From: Melghirimyces profundicolus
GTDB taxonomy: Bacteria > Bacillota > Bacilli > Thermoactinomycetales > DSM-45169
Direction: 5' to 3'
Length of the DNA stretch: 64,000 nt
NCBI RefSeq assembly: GCF_003054245.1
Contig: NZ_QBKR01000017.1
Coordinates: 24,584-88,583, forward strand
Shown here: one piece after another, positions 17,546-26,225 of the stretch
How positions within the stretch are numbered: the first letter of the stretch is position 1
Layout: every line of letters starts with the position of its first letter
Notes under the pieces: generated by a model
The model's input: only the letters and a program-made list of their open reading frames with translations
What the model was told of the DNA's origin: nothing
Databases searched by the model: none
Translations under genes and position numbers: made by a program

Positions 17546-17692
17546 TCACTTCTCCTTTTGTTCCCGGCCGGGTTCCTTCTCCCGCCGTTCCGGTTCCCCA
17601 CGGTCCGGTTGTTCCGGAGATGTGGTGATCGGTTCCCGGGGAGTGGAGATTTCCGGTTCCCGGCGCGGCGTGCCAATCTCGGGCATGCGCAT
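17546..17692 (-). CDS. Small Pro/Glu/Arg-rich protein, 48 aa
   Basis: Read from the minus strand. The ATG at 17692 is preceded by AGAAGGAGG at about 8 nt. The product begins MRMPEIGTPRREPEIS and is low-complexity, with repeated TPREP-like pieces and no hydrophobic core. It has its own terminator and lies between element B and the Pro-rich 134-aa gene. Function unknown; possibly spore-related. Confidence 0.55.
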   Translation of the reverse strand: MRMPEIGTPRREPEISTPREPITTSPEQPDRGEPERREKEPGREQKEK

Positions 17693-17767
17693 AAATTAAG
17701 TCCTCCTTCTCGTTTTGCCGTTCCCGGCTTTTTTACTTTGCCCGGATGCCGGATCCCTTTATGATGG

Positions 17768-17793
17768 AAAAAATCCCTTCCAATGGAAGGGAT
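17768..17793 (-). terminator. Terminator of the 134-aa Pro-rich gene
   Basis: The perfect stem ATCCCTTCC/GGAAGGGAT is followed by six T on the minus strand. Confidence 0.8.
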
Positions 17794-17868
17794 CAGCTTT
17801 CTTTATCCACGATCGACCGGAAGTGTTTCCGCCTTTCCGTTCATACTGTTACGGGACGGATCTTTTGG

Positions 17869-18273
17869 TCAGCCACTCTCTTCCGCATTCTGAAGCCACG
17901 GGGACTCCGGAGACTCCGGGGACTCCCACAGGGGGGTGAAGGGTGAAGGAGCTTCCTGTCCCCTTTCTTCGTTTGAAGGGGTCGGTTCCGGGTATGGTGG
18001 AGGGAAAGGGTCGGTTGGACTCCCCGTCACCCGCCCTCGTGGAAAACCGGCGTCGGGAGGCGGAAACAGAGCCGGATGCCCCGGCAGCGGTGGAGTCGGA
18101 CCCGGAAGACGGGGAGCCGCCGGAACGGTCCACGGAGTAAACGGCGGCGCGGGAGAGGCCATCGGAAACATGGGCCAGGGATAAGGAGGCCGGCTCCCAC
18201 CCGGGTTCGGGGGAGGAAAGGCGGCCGTCACGGGCTCCCGCCTCCATGGATACGGATGGGGGGGTGGATACAT
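17869..18273 (-). CDS. Pro-rich low-complexity protein, 134 aa
   Basis: The product begins MYPPPHPYPWRREPVTAAFP and is rich in Pro, Gly, Ser and aromatic residues throughout, with no membrane segment. The ATG at 18273 follows AAAGGAGGG by 6 nt, an excellent start, and a strong terminator follows. Composition resembles spore-surface proteins of Bacillales, which is only a compositional argument. Confidence 0.6.
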   Translation of the reverse strand: MYPPPHPYPWRREPVTAAFPPPNPGGSRPPYPWPMFPMASPAPPFTPWTVPAAPRLPGPTPPLPGHPALFPPPDAGFPRGRVTGSPTDPFPPPYPEPTPSNEERGQEAPSPFTPLWESPESPESPWLQNAEESG

Positions 18274-18432
18274 CGGAATCCCTCCTTTTCGGCCGTCCGG
18301 GGCCGATTAATTATCCATATGTGAAAAACCCTTCTATTATACGGTGTCAGCTCTTATCACCGTTTCCAAACGGATCTTCATCTGATATGATGATGAAGGT
18401 TTTGAACCCTTGGGGAAAGGAGGAAAGGAACG

Positions 18433-19800
18433 ATGCCTGAAACGGAAGAGCGGCAGCGAGAGATCGACCTGGACCCGATCAAAGTGGCCCTGCAAAAACG
18501 GGAAAAACGTTTCTTGCGCCCCTTGATCGCGGAACTTCAGCCCTACGATCTGGGCCAGATTTTTTTCCGGTTGTCCGGCCGCTACCGTTCCCACTTCATC
18601 CGCATGCTGGAACCCGATGAAATCGCCCAGCTTCTGGAGGAATCCGAATCGGTGGAACAACAGGAAATCCTGGCCAAACTGGGACCCGAGAAGACCTCAG
18701 AAGTCCTGAACCGGATGTCCTCCGACGAAGTGGCCGACCTGATGGGCGAACTGGAAGAAAGCAATGTGCAAACCCTGCTCCGGTTCATGGAGAGGGACGA
18801 AGCGGACAAAGTCCGGGCCCTGCTCCATTACCCGGAAGACACCGCCGGCGGAAAAATGACCATGGAGTACGTCAGCGTGTACGATTACTACACGGTGGAA
18901 GAGGTCATTGCCTACCTTCGCCGGGAAGCGCCGACGGCGGAAACGGTTTACTACATCTATGTCATCGACGCCGATGACCGGTTGGTGGGGGTGGTCTCCC
19001 TGCGGGAGCTCCTGATCGCCTCTCCGGAAAAGCCGATTACGGAGGTTATGTACGAGCGGATCATCTCCGTTCCCGCGGGAATGGACCAGGAAGAAGTGGC
19101 CCAACTGATGGAGCGGTACGACTTTTTGGCCATTCCCGTCGTGGATGACGAAAATCGTCTGCTCGGGATCATCACCATCGATGACGTGGTCGATGTGCTG
19201 ATCGAAGAAGCCCAGGAGGACATCTCGAAACTCTCCGCCGTCGGGCAGACGGAAATGGATGTCCTGACCCATCCGTTTGCATCTGCGCGACGTCGAATTC
19301 CGTGGCTGGTGCTGCTGTTGTTTATCGGAATGTTGACAGCCTCCCTCCTGAGTACCTTTGAAGAGACCATCAACCGAGTGGCGGCCCTCGCCTACTTCAT
19401 GCCGATGATCGCCGGGATGACCGGAAACACCGGAACCCAGTCTTTGGCCCTGGTGATCCGGGGACTCAGCTCCGGTCAACTGACACGGGATAAGTATATG
19501 CAAATCCTGAAGCAGGAAGGATTGGTCGGCATCATCATCGGCAGCGTCTGCAGTGTCCTCATCGTTGTCATGGTCACCCTCCTGAACGGTCAACTCTCCT
19601 TGGGACTGGTGGTGGGGGCCTCCATGTGGTGCACCCTGATCCTGGGAACGTTGGGGGGGACGTTGATCCCCCTGACCCTCCATCTGTTGAAAGTGGACCC
19701 GACTGTGGCCTCGGGACCGTTGATCACCACCGTCAACGACGTCTTTTCCCTGTTGATTTACTTCGGCATGGCCACGATGTTTCTCCACTACCTTCTCTGA
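18433..19800 (+). CDS. mgtE: Magnesium transporter MgtE
   Basis: 455 aa. Mg2+ channel of the cytoplasmic membrane, gated by cytosolic Mg2+. Domains in order: an N-terminal superhelical MgtE_N domain (about 20-135), two CBS domains (about 140-260), and five membrane helices carrying the pore signature PMIAGMTGNTGTQ at about 325-338. The ATG at 18433 follows GGAAAGGAGG. No M-box riboswitch fits in the short upstream gap. It is transcribed alone. Confidence 0.95.
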   Translation: MPETEERQREIDLDPIKVALQKREKRFLRPLIAELQPYDLGQIFFRLSGRYRSHFIRMLEPDEIAQLLEESESVEQQEILAKLGPEKTSEVLNRMSSDEVADLMGELEESNVQTLLRFMERDEADKVRALLHYPEDTAGGKMTMEYVSVYDYYTVEEVIAYLRREAPTAETVYYIYVIDADDRLVGVVSLRELLIASPEKPITEVMYERIISVPAGMDQEEVAQLMERYDFLAIPVVDDENRLLGIITIDDVVDVLIEEAQEDISKLSAVGQTEMDVLTHPFASARRRIPWLVLLLFIGMLTASLLSTFEETINRVAALAYFMPMIAGMTGNTGTQSLALVIRGLSSGQLTRDKYMQILKQEGLVGIIIGSVCSVLIVVMVTLLNGQLSLGLVVGASMWCTLILGTLGGTLIPLTLHLLKVDPTVASGPLITTVNDVFSLLIYFGMATMFLHYLL

Positions 19801-19892
19801 CCTCTTCCACAAAAGGGGTTTCTTTCCCTGAAGAACCCTCCGGGTTTCATCTTTCCCAGGCAGGGTAAAGTTTTTCAAAACTCCCCTGCTAA

Positions 19893-20200
19893 AAGCGTTG
19901 TGATGAATGTTCGTTTCGAGAAAAGGGGAAGCGTTTACCCAAAATAGCGACTTTGCTGTCCTGCCCAGCGGAGAATCAGCCTGCAAGGGCGTTCAGGGGC
20001 AAAAGCTTCTCTGTGTTGCATCCGAAGGCGCTTTGCCCCCCTGCCCGCAGCAGGATGATTCGGAGCGGACAGTGCCTGCATCTCTGCAGGACAGCATAGC
20101 GAGACCGGGGAGCGCAAGCGACCCAGGCGAGACTTGTGCTCTGTGAGTGCAGCCGGAGCGGCTTTGGGTAAATGCTGCCGCTCACTTTTTCATAACGCTT
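19893..20200 (-). mobile_element. MITE-like element, copy C (308 bp)
   Basis: Reverse orientation. Termini AAGCGTTGTGA and ATAACGCTT (one change), flanked by perfect 4-bp direct repeats CTAA (19889-19892, 20201-20204). One tandem unit only. It lies between mgtE and the CorC-type gene. Confidence 0.9.
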
Positions 20201-20305
20201 CTAATGAAATGGTTTTCTGGTAAGCTGGATTCAACCGATGAAAAACGGAAAGTCCGCACAAACTGAAATCGATACGGGTAAATTGACACGCGGGAGGTCG
20301 CTTCT

Positions 20306-21643
20306 TTGGAATTATTCCTGGAGATCATTTGGAACCTGATTCTGGTGATCTTTCTCGTATTCCTTAACGGCTTTTTCGTTGCCTCCGAGTTTGCCATCGT
20401 CAAAGTTCGGGGAACCCGAATCGCCCAACTTTCCCAGGAGGGCAACCGGCGGGCGAAAGTCGCCGACAAAGTGATCCGAAATATGGATGCCTATCTGTCG
20501 GCCACCCAGTTGGGGATCACCCTCGCTTCACTGGGGCTGGGTTGGATCGGGGAGCCGGCGGTTGCCCACCTGATCGTCGAACCCTTGTTAAAGGCACTTC
20601 CCTTCGGTGTTCCCGAATGGCTGGTGAACACCCTTTCCTTCGGAATCGCCTTCGGGATCATCACCTTTCTTCACATTGTTCTCGGAGAAATGGCCCCCAA
20701 ATCCCTCGCCATCCGGCGGGCGGAAGGGACGACATTGTGGACCGCCGCACCACTGAACTGGTTTTACAAAGGATTCTATCCCTTCATCTGGGTTTTGAAT
20801 GGGGCCGCCAACAAGATTCTGAGCTGGCTCGGTATTGAACTGGACCCGGAACAGCAACAGGCACACACAGAGGAAGAGATTCGGATGCTGGTGGCCCAAA
20901 GTCATAAAAGCGGGCACATCGACCAAACCGAGCTCTCTCTCTTTGATAACGTCTTTGAATTTACCGACCGAGTGGCCCGGGAAGTGATGGTTCCCCGGGT
21001 GGACATGGTTTGCCTCTACACCGACGATTCCTTGGACGAAAATTTGAAAACGATTCGGGAAGCGCGGCACACCCGTTTCCCCCTGTGCCGGGAAGACAAG
21101 GACGATATTATCGGCATCGTGCACATCCGCCACGTTTATGAAAAGCTCCTCTCCCAAGAGACGCCGGATCTGACGGAACTGACCCGCCCGGTGATCCGGG
21201 TGCCGGAAACGATGGAGATCAAGGATGTCTTACGCATCCTGCAGAAAAACAAATCCGAAATGGCCATTGTCGTCGACGAATACGGCGGCACCGCCGGCCT
21301 CGTCACCACCGAAGACATCATCGAAGAGATCTTCGGGGAAATCCAGGACGAATTTGACGACGAGCGTCCCTTCTTCCAGAAGACCGGGGCTGAAACGTCC
21401 ATCGACGCCCGTCTTCTGATCGAAGAAGTGAATGAGTACTTCCGGACCGACATCGAAGATCCGGACAACGACACCATCGGCGGTTGGATCTTCTCCCGGT
21501 TGAATGAAGTCCCGGAAGTGGGAGACGAAGTCTACTACAACGGTCTCCGCTTCAAGGTCCAGGAAATCGACCAGCACAGCGTGGGAAGGATTCTGGTGAC
21601 CCGTACTGAAAATAACGGAAAAACCGGTCCAAAAAACCGTTAA
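20306..21643 (+). CDS. CNNM/CorC family membrane protein with CBS pair
   Basis: 445 aa. Domain order: a DUF21/CNNM membrane domain with about four segments (1-190), a CBS pair (about 205-335), and a C-terminal CorC_HlyC domain (about 350-430) containing DPDNDTIGGWIFSRL. Bacterial members are linked to Mg2+/Co2+ efflux and Mg2+ tolerance, fitting the nearby mgtE. TTG start at 20306 with GGGAGGT upstream. Not a haemolysin despite old names. Confidence 0.92.
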   Translation: MELFLEIIWNLILVIFLVFLNGFFVASEFAIVKVRGTRIAQLSQEGNRRAKVADKVIRNMDAYLSATQLGITLASLGLGWIGEPAVAHLIVEPLLKALPFGVPEWLVNTLSFGIAFGIITFLHIVLGEMAPKSLAIRRAEGTTLWTAAPLNWFYKGFYPFIWVLNGAANKILSWLGIELDPEQQQAHTEEEIRMLVAQSHKSGHIDQTELSLFDNVFEFTDRVAREVMVPRVDMVCLYTDDSLDENLKTIREARHTRFPLCREDKDDIIGIVHIRHVYEKLLSQETPDLTELTRPVIRVPETMEIKDVLRILQKNKSEMAIVVDEYGGTAGLVTTEDIIEEIFGEIQDEFDDERPFFQKTGAETSIDARLLIEEVNEYFRTDIEDPDNDTIGGWIFSRLNEVPEVGDEVYYNGLRFKVQEIDQHSVGRILVTRTENNGKTGPKNR

Positions 21644-21659
21644 GGTACCCGTGCTGATT

Positions 21660-21818
21660 GCTGTCCTGCAGGGATGGATGCACTGTCCGCTCCGAACCAT
21701 CCTGCTGCGGGCAGGGGGGCAAAGCGCCTTCAGATGCATTTTGCCCCTGAACGCTGATTCTCCGCTGGGCAGGACAGCAAAGTCGCTATTTTGGGTAAAC
21801 ACTTCCCCTTTTCTCGAA
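21660..21818 (+). mobile_element. MITE-like element, copy D (truncated remnant)
   Basis: Only the right-hand interior remains: GCTGTCCTGCAG ... GGCAAAGCGCC ... TTTTGGGTAAACACTTCC ... TTTTCTCGAA. Both terminal repeats are missing and no direct repeat is visible. It starts 16 bp after the CorC-type gene. Confidence 0.8.
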
Positions 21819-21888
21819 TCGCCAAGTTTCGCTCCTTTAACTGTCTCGAAGCATGGACTCATCCGTAAATGTTCAGCCATCGCATCTT

Positions 21889-22044
21889 TTACGGATAGAA
21901 TTGCCAATCTTTCATGAGAGCGTCAGCATCCCGTATGTGAATGAAGTTTTGTACTTGATTACCTGAACCGTTATGGTGATCGGCCCCTTCCGGAGGACCG
22001 ATTTGCAAAAACTTTCTATCACCGTTGAGGTAGGGATATTCCAA
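21889..22044 (-). pseudogene. Possible small gene or gene fragment, 51 codons
   Basis: The minus-strand frame from TTG 22044 to TAA 21889 has coding-like composition (begins MEYPYLNGDRKFLQIGPPEG, ends MKDWQFYP). The ribosome site is weak and a stop closes the frame about 10 codons upstream. It could be the 3' remnant of a longer gene left near the truncated element D. No family is recognised. Confidence 0.35.
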
Positions 22045-22097
22045 TTTGCTTATGTACTTCTCTAAAGAAATAGATCATAACTGCTTTTATCAGGGAA

Positions 22098-22130
22098 ACA
22101 AATAAGCATTGAGAAAAACTCAATGCTTAA
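22098..22130 (-). terminator. Terminator of the subtilisin-like protease gene
   Basis: A perfect 11-bp stem TAAGCATTGAG/CTCAATGCTTA with a 5-base loop is followed by TTTGTTT on the minus strand, about 75 nt after the protease stop. Confidence 0.8.
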
Positions 22131-22201
22131 GGGTTCGTGCATGGATACTCGGAAAGGACGAGCACACCGGAACAGACACTTTCTGTAACCCTGAGCGAAG
22201 C

Positions 22202-23296
22202 TTATCCACTCTTTAACGGCCGGATCCGTACCAACCCCTTCCCGTAAAGGCGGACGGGACCGAGGGGGATCGCCCGTTGGTATAAGCGGCGCAAGGTCTG
22301 GGAAGGGGTGAGTCCCCGTTGCCGGAAGACGGCAGCCACGCCGGATACGTGGGGAGCGGCCATCGAAGTGCCGCTCAAAATGGCGTATCTGTCATCGATG
22401 TAGGCACTGGGAATATTGACACCCGGTGCAGACAGGTCGAGAGCGGAACCCGTGGATGAGAATGAAGCTCTCCGGTTGGACCGGTTGGTCGCAGCAACGG
22501 CGACGGCTGCCGGAATCCTCCCGGGGCTCTCGATGTTGTCTCCCGTTCCCCGCGTATTTCCGCTGTTCCCCGCTGCGCAGATCACAAGGATCCCGCGATT
22601 GACCGCAGCGTTGACCGCACGGACCAGAGAGGCGGGGGTATCAAAACCGATCGCCAGACTGAGGTTGAGGATGTGCATCCGATGATCGATTCCCCAGTCA
22701 ATCCCCCGTATGAGGTCGGTGAGGGTCCCCGTCCCCTTGTTATCGAGCACTTTAATCGTATAAAGACCGGCCGACGGGGCCACCCCCACCACCCCGACCC
22801 GGTTGCTGCGGGCTGCCAGAATCCCGGCCACATGGGTGCCATGGCCGTTTCCGTCCTGGGGAAGGCGCCCCGGATTGACAAAATTGACCCCGCCCCGGAT
22901 GTTTCGCCGGAGGTCCGGGTGATTCAAATCAATTCCCGTGTCGATCACCCCCACCCGGATTCCCCTCCCGGCGGTGACGGGAGGGCGACCGTCCCAGACA
23001 CGGCGAATGTTCCAGGTCAAGGTCTGTCTGGCGGCCCGAACGGCTTCCTCGTATTCCTCCCGTGTGAGGATCCGGCGCACCTTCGGTTTTGGAAGGGAAA
23101 GAGCCCCGTCCTTTTCAGACAACAGCACATCGGATTGCTTCAACAACTGATTCGCTTCCCGGGCAGGGATCCGGGCGGATATAAGACCGCTGTGGCGGCT
23201 GACATAATCGATCCGACCGCCTGATTTTCGAATCCGGTCCACCACGGCTCGTTTCTTGGTCAGAAAAATATAGCGGACATTCGGATCGTTTGGCAT
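22202..23296 (-). CDS. Subtilisin-like serine protease (S8 family)
   Basis: 364 aa. The catalytic triad is visible: Asp in VGVIDTGIDLNHPDL, His in GNGHGTHVAGI, Ser in LSGTSMAAPHVSG; the oxyanion Asn is in ICAAGNSGNT. There is no signal peptide; residues 1-85 could be a propeptide-like inhibitor domain or an intracellular-protease N-terminus. The ATG at 23296 follows ATGAGGTG. Whether it acts inside the cell or is secreted by another route is not clear. Confidence 0.93.
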   Translation of the reverse strand: MPNDPNVRYIFLTKKRAVVDRIRKSGGRIDYVSRHSGLISARIPAREANQLLKQSDVLLSEKDGALSLPKPKVRRILTREEYEEAVRAARQTLTWNIRRVWDGRPPVTAGRGIRVGVIDTGIDLNHPDLRRNIRGGVNFVNPGRLPQDGNGHGTHVAGILAARSNRVGVVGVAPSAGLYTIKVLDNKGTGTLTDLIRGIDWGIDHRMHILNLSLAIGFDTPASLVRAVNAAVNRGILVICAAGNSGNTRGTGDNIESPGRIPAAVAVAATNRSNRRASFSSTGSALDLSAPGVNIPSAYIDDRYAILSGTSMAAPHVSGVAAVFRQRGLTPSQTLRRLYQRAIPLGPVRLYGKGLVRIRPLKSG

Positions 23297-23397
23297 GAAA
23301 ATCACCTCATACGCAGGGTATGAGGCAACGTTTTCCGATGCTTGTGCGGATATCGCGGAAATGAAAGATTATAAGAAACGGGCAAGGAAGGGGCAAA

Positions 23398-23421
23398 AAA
23401 AACGGGCGGCCCGGCCGCCCG
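23398..23421 (-). terminator. Terminator of the DUF2642-like gene
   Basis: The GC stem CGGGCGGCC/GGCCGCCCG is followed by eight T on the minus strand. Confidence 0.85.
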
Positions 23422-23426
23422 ATCTT

Positions 23427-23843
23427 TCACAGCTCCTCCACCGGTGCCACGTAGACAATGGCGTCCCAGCGGATATGATATTTTTGATCATCTTTGGAGA
23501 TCAAAAGGTGATCCGGATACACACCGGCAATATCCCCGTCCAGATCCCCCTTCAGTGTGGAAACTTTCACCCGTTGGCCCATCACCCGGTACATCTGGTG
23601 TGACAGGAGATAGTCTTTCGGTCTTCTCCGGAGGAGACCCTTGAAGGGATTTTTGAAGCTGCGGCCGAACATGGGCCGTGAAGATTCCGGCGGCATCGGC
23701 GCCATTTCCCCCGGCAAACCGGGCAAGGGTTGTGGAAACGGGTAGGGCGGCTGGTCCAGCGGCGGTCCCGGCGGACCCGGAGCATATCCGGGCATCTGGG
23801 GATATCCGTAGCGGGGGACCATCGGGTGGAAGCACTCGTCCAT
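23427..23843 (-). CDS. Pro-rich protein with DUF2642-like C-terminal domain
   Basis: 138 aa. Residues 1-60 are Pro/Met/Gly-rich. The C-terminal 65 residues (YRVMGQRVKVSTLKGDLDGD ... HIRWDAIVYVAPVE) resemble DUF2642, a small Sm-like beta domain found in Bacilli spore coat and related proteins. The ATG at 23843 has GGGGGTG upstream. A role at the spore surface is an inference. Confidence 0.65.
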   Translation of the reverse strand: MDECFHPMVPRYGYPQMPGYAPGPPGPPLDQPPYPFPQPLPGLPGEMAPMPPESSRPMFGRSFKNPFKGLLRRRPKDYLLSHQMYRVMGQRVKVSTLKGDLDGDIAGVYPDHLLISKDDQKYHIRWDAIVYVAPVEEL

Positions 23844-23919
23844 GGAGATTCACCCCCAATCAGGTCTACATGATACCCTATGCAGGAGCCCGGCATTCGG
23901 AACCTGGCCCGTCCCGTCG

Positions 23920-24939
23920 TTAAGCATTTTGCCTGGCCTGCATCCCGACGGCCGGCTGGTGGAGTTCCTTCATCATGGAGTGGAAATTCTCCAGTGTCAG
24001 GGACTGCGGACCATCGGAGAGAGCCGATTCCGGATCCGGGTGGACCTCCACCATCAAACCGTCCGCCCCGGCCGCCAATGCCGCCCGGGACATGGGGGCC
24101 ACATAGCGCCATTTTCCCGTTCCGTGGCTGGGATCGACCAGAATGGGCAGGTGACTCAAGTGTTTGATCACCGGTACAGCAGAGAGATCCAGCGTATTCC
24201 GGGTATGGGTTTCAAAGGTGCGGATCCCCCGCTCACACAAAATGACGTTGGGGTTTCCTTCGTTCAGGATGTATTCAGCCGACATCAACCACTCCTCAAT
24301 CGTCGCTGACAAACCTCGTTTCAGAAGAACCGGTTTGTCCGCCCGGCCCACTTTTTTAAGGAGGTGGAAGTTCTGCATGTTGCGCGCACCCAACTGGAGG
24401 ACGTCCACATACTCCTTTACCATGTCGAGGTTTTCCGGATCCATCACTTCGGAAATGACCGGCAGACCCGTTTCTTCGCCGGCTTCCGCCAACAACTTTA
24501 ACCCTTCTTCCCCCAGTCCCTGGAAGGAGTAGGGCGACGACCGGGGTTTGAAAGCTCCGCCGCGGAGCAAGCCGGCTCCCGCTTTTTTTACCGAACGGGC
24601 CGTCTCCAGGATCTGCTCCCGGCTTTCCACGGAACAGGGCCCCGCGATCACCACGGGATCCTCCCCGCCGATCACCACTTCCCCCACGCGGATCCGGCTG
24701 GGCTCGGGATGGAAAGAACGCCCTGCCAGCTTGAACGGCTCACTCACATGGACCACTTTTTCCACTCCGGAGAACCGTTCCACCGGCAGACGGCTCAGGG
24801 TCTGCTTACTCCCGATCAATCCGAGGATGGTTTTATCCACCCCCTTGGAATAGTGGACCTTCACCCCCTTTTTCTCCAGCATCGTTACGATACGGTCCAC
24901 TTGTTCACGGCTTGCGTCTTGTTCCAATACGAGGATCAT
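23920..24939 (-). CDS. aroF: 3-deoxy-7-phosphoheptulonate synthase (DAHP synthase)
   Basis: First step of the shikimate pathway: PEP plus erythrose-4-phosphate to DAHP. 339 aa. The N-terminal about 70 residues are the ferredoxin-like/ACT-like regulatory domain of the Thermotoga-type enzyme, and the barrel follows. Conserved blocks: [57 protein letters not shown], and the metal/substrate motif DPSHGTGKW. The ATG at 24939 follows GGGAGG. A T-box leader precedes it. Confidence 0.96.
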   Translation of the reverse strand: MILVLEQDASREQVDRIVTMLEKKGVKVHYSKGVDKTILGLIGSKQTLSRLPVERFSGVEKVVHVSEPFKLAGRSFHPEPSRIRVGEVVIGGEDPVVIAGPCSVESREQILETARSVKKAGAGLLRGGAFKPRSSPYSFQGLGEEGLKLLAEAGEETGLPVISEVMDPENLDMVKEYVDVLQLGARNMQNFHLLKKVGRADKPVLLKRGLSATIEEWLMSAEYILNEGNPNVILCERGIRTFETHTRNTLDLSAVPVIKHLSHLPILVDPSHGTGKWRYVAPMSRAALAAGADGLMVEVHPDPESALSDGPQSLTLENFHSMMKELHQPAVGMQARQNA

Positions 24940-24964
24940 TTCCACAACAACCTCCCTCGAAAAA

Positions 24965-25257
24965 ATAAAAACCCCGTCCCTTAAGGGACGAGGTTGACTC
25001 GCGGTACCACCCTTATTGGACCCGGACCGGGTCCCGCTTAAGCGACACACGTGATGGATCCCATGTGCCTGATCCGGATAACGGCGGACCTCCGGAACGG
25101 TGTGACCGGACGGCCGGCTCCACCGTCAACTCCAAGGTGTACTTCGAAACTCGGGCCGATACCGGTTCACAGCGGCCACCGGCTCTCTGCCATCGGATCC
25201 CCGGTCTCTACTTTGCCTCTTCAACGTGTTTGGGTGATGAAGTTTGAATTGCTGATA
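24965..25257 (-). promoter_or_regulatory. T-box riboswitch leader of aroF (probable Tyr specifier)
   Basis: On the minus strand the T-box signature AAGGGTGGTACCGCG lies at 25000-25014. It is followed by the terminator stem CCTCGTCCC/GGGACGGGG and TTTTTATTTT (24965-24995). Upstream, the stem-I region contains GAAGTACACCTTGGAG; the codon in the specifier position, followed by a purine, is UAC (25139-25141), i.e. tyrosine. Uncharged tRNA would stabilise the antiterminator and raise aroF transcription. Confidence 0.88.
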
Positions 25258-25286
25258 ATCTAACACGTCGGCCATACCGTTGTCAA
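25258..25286 (-). promoter_or_regulatory. Promoter of the T-box/aroF transcript
   Basis: The minus strand reads TTGACA (25281-25286), 17-nt spacer, TTAGAT (25258-25263). The -35 is a perfect sigma-A hexamer and the spacing is ideal. Confidence 0.75.
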
Positions 25287-25395
25287 CAAATTTTTTCGCG
25301 TTTTCTTGACCGCCAAATGATGAGACATCCCGTTGCCATCCGTTGTAAAATGGAAGCGGGGTTTTCACCCCACAATCCAATCGGGAGGTTTGGCC

Positions 25396-26175
25396 TTGAC
25401 ACTTCCCACGATCTCCTTTGACCTTGATCACACCCTGATGATCAATCCCTTCCGGAAATGGATCTTTCCGGAACTGGAAGAGTGGTTCCGCCCGCGGCTT
25501 CCCGCCGGCTCCCCCTCTGTCCTCCAACGGATGGCCGAGGAACACCGGTCCCGGCTGAAACGAAAGGACTTTGTCCGAGCCTATGACTGGGACGATATCT
25601 GGAACCGGCTGACGGCGGAGGTGGGCGAGCCTTCTCCCTTTACCGTGGAGGAGCTTGTCCGCCGTCATGCGACAATCGGCAAAGTCTGGCGATTCTCAGA
25701 TGCCATGCCAGCATTGGAAGAACTTCAGTCCAGGGGGATACCGCTGGTCGTGGCCACCAACGGCTTGGAAAAGTACCAGCGTCCGGTCACCGACTGCCTG
25801 GGACTGACCCCTCTGTTCACCGATTTCCACACCCCGTGCAAGCAGGGATGCGCCAAGCCGGAAGCGGATTTTTTTCGGTCCTGTCCCCGGCCCCTGCTGC
25901 ACGTGGGGGACCGGTTGGATCAAGACATTCTGGGCGCCAACCGGTCCGGCGCAGTTTCTGTTTGGATCCACCGCGATCTGCCCGCCGAATGGCGGACCCT
26001 GTCGCCGGAAGAACGGAAAAAACATCCCAAATGGCGTCACCTCCTTCAGGAAAAGTTGAAGAAGGAAGGGTGCGAAGGTCCCCTCACCCCCGAACTGGAA
26101 CCGGATTTCCCGATTATGTCGCTGGAAGAGTTACCGGCGGTCTGGGAACGAATCCGGAATCGGTCCCGTGCCTGA
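25396..26175 (+). CDS. HAD family hydrolase
   Basis: 259 aa. HAD motifs are visible: motif I SFDLDHT near the N-terminus, motif II VVATNG, motif III Lys in CAKPEADFF, and motif IV HVGDRLDQDI. It is probably a phosphatase acting on a small phosphorylated metabolite; the substrate is unknown. TTG start at 25396 follows GGGAGGTTTGGCC. The gene diverges from the aroF T-box promoter. Confidence 0.85.
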   Translation: MTLPTISFDLDHTLMINPFRKWIFPELEEWFRPRLPAGSPSVLQRMAEEHRSRLKRKDFVRAYDWDDIWNRLTAEVGEPSPFTVEELVRRHATIGKVWRFSDAMPALEELQSRGIPLVVATNGLEKYQRPVTDCLGLTPLFTDFHTPCKQGCAKPEADFFRSCPRPLLHVGDRLDQDILGANRSGAVSVWIHRDLPAEWRTLSPEERKKHPKWRHLLQEKLKKEGCEGPLTPELEPDFPIMSLEELPAVWERIRNRSRA

Positions 26176-26186
26176 CATATCAAACC

Positions 26187-26220
26187 GGAGCCGTCCCCCA
26201 CACAGGGAAGCGGCTCCGGA
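26187..26220. terminator. Hairpin between convergent HAD and SGNH genes
   Basis: A 9-bp stem CCGGAGCCG/CGGCTCCGG with a 14-nt loop. T-runs are short on both sides (GTTTGAT, TGTTTTAG), so terminator activity is likely but moderate. Confidence 0.6.
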
Positions 26221-26225
26221 ATGTT

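Noticed and set aside
18300..18432. M-box (Mg2+) riboswitch before mgtE
   Set aside because: The gap is too short and lacks the conserved M-box core; only a small hairpin is visible.
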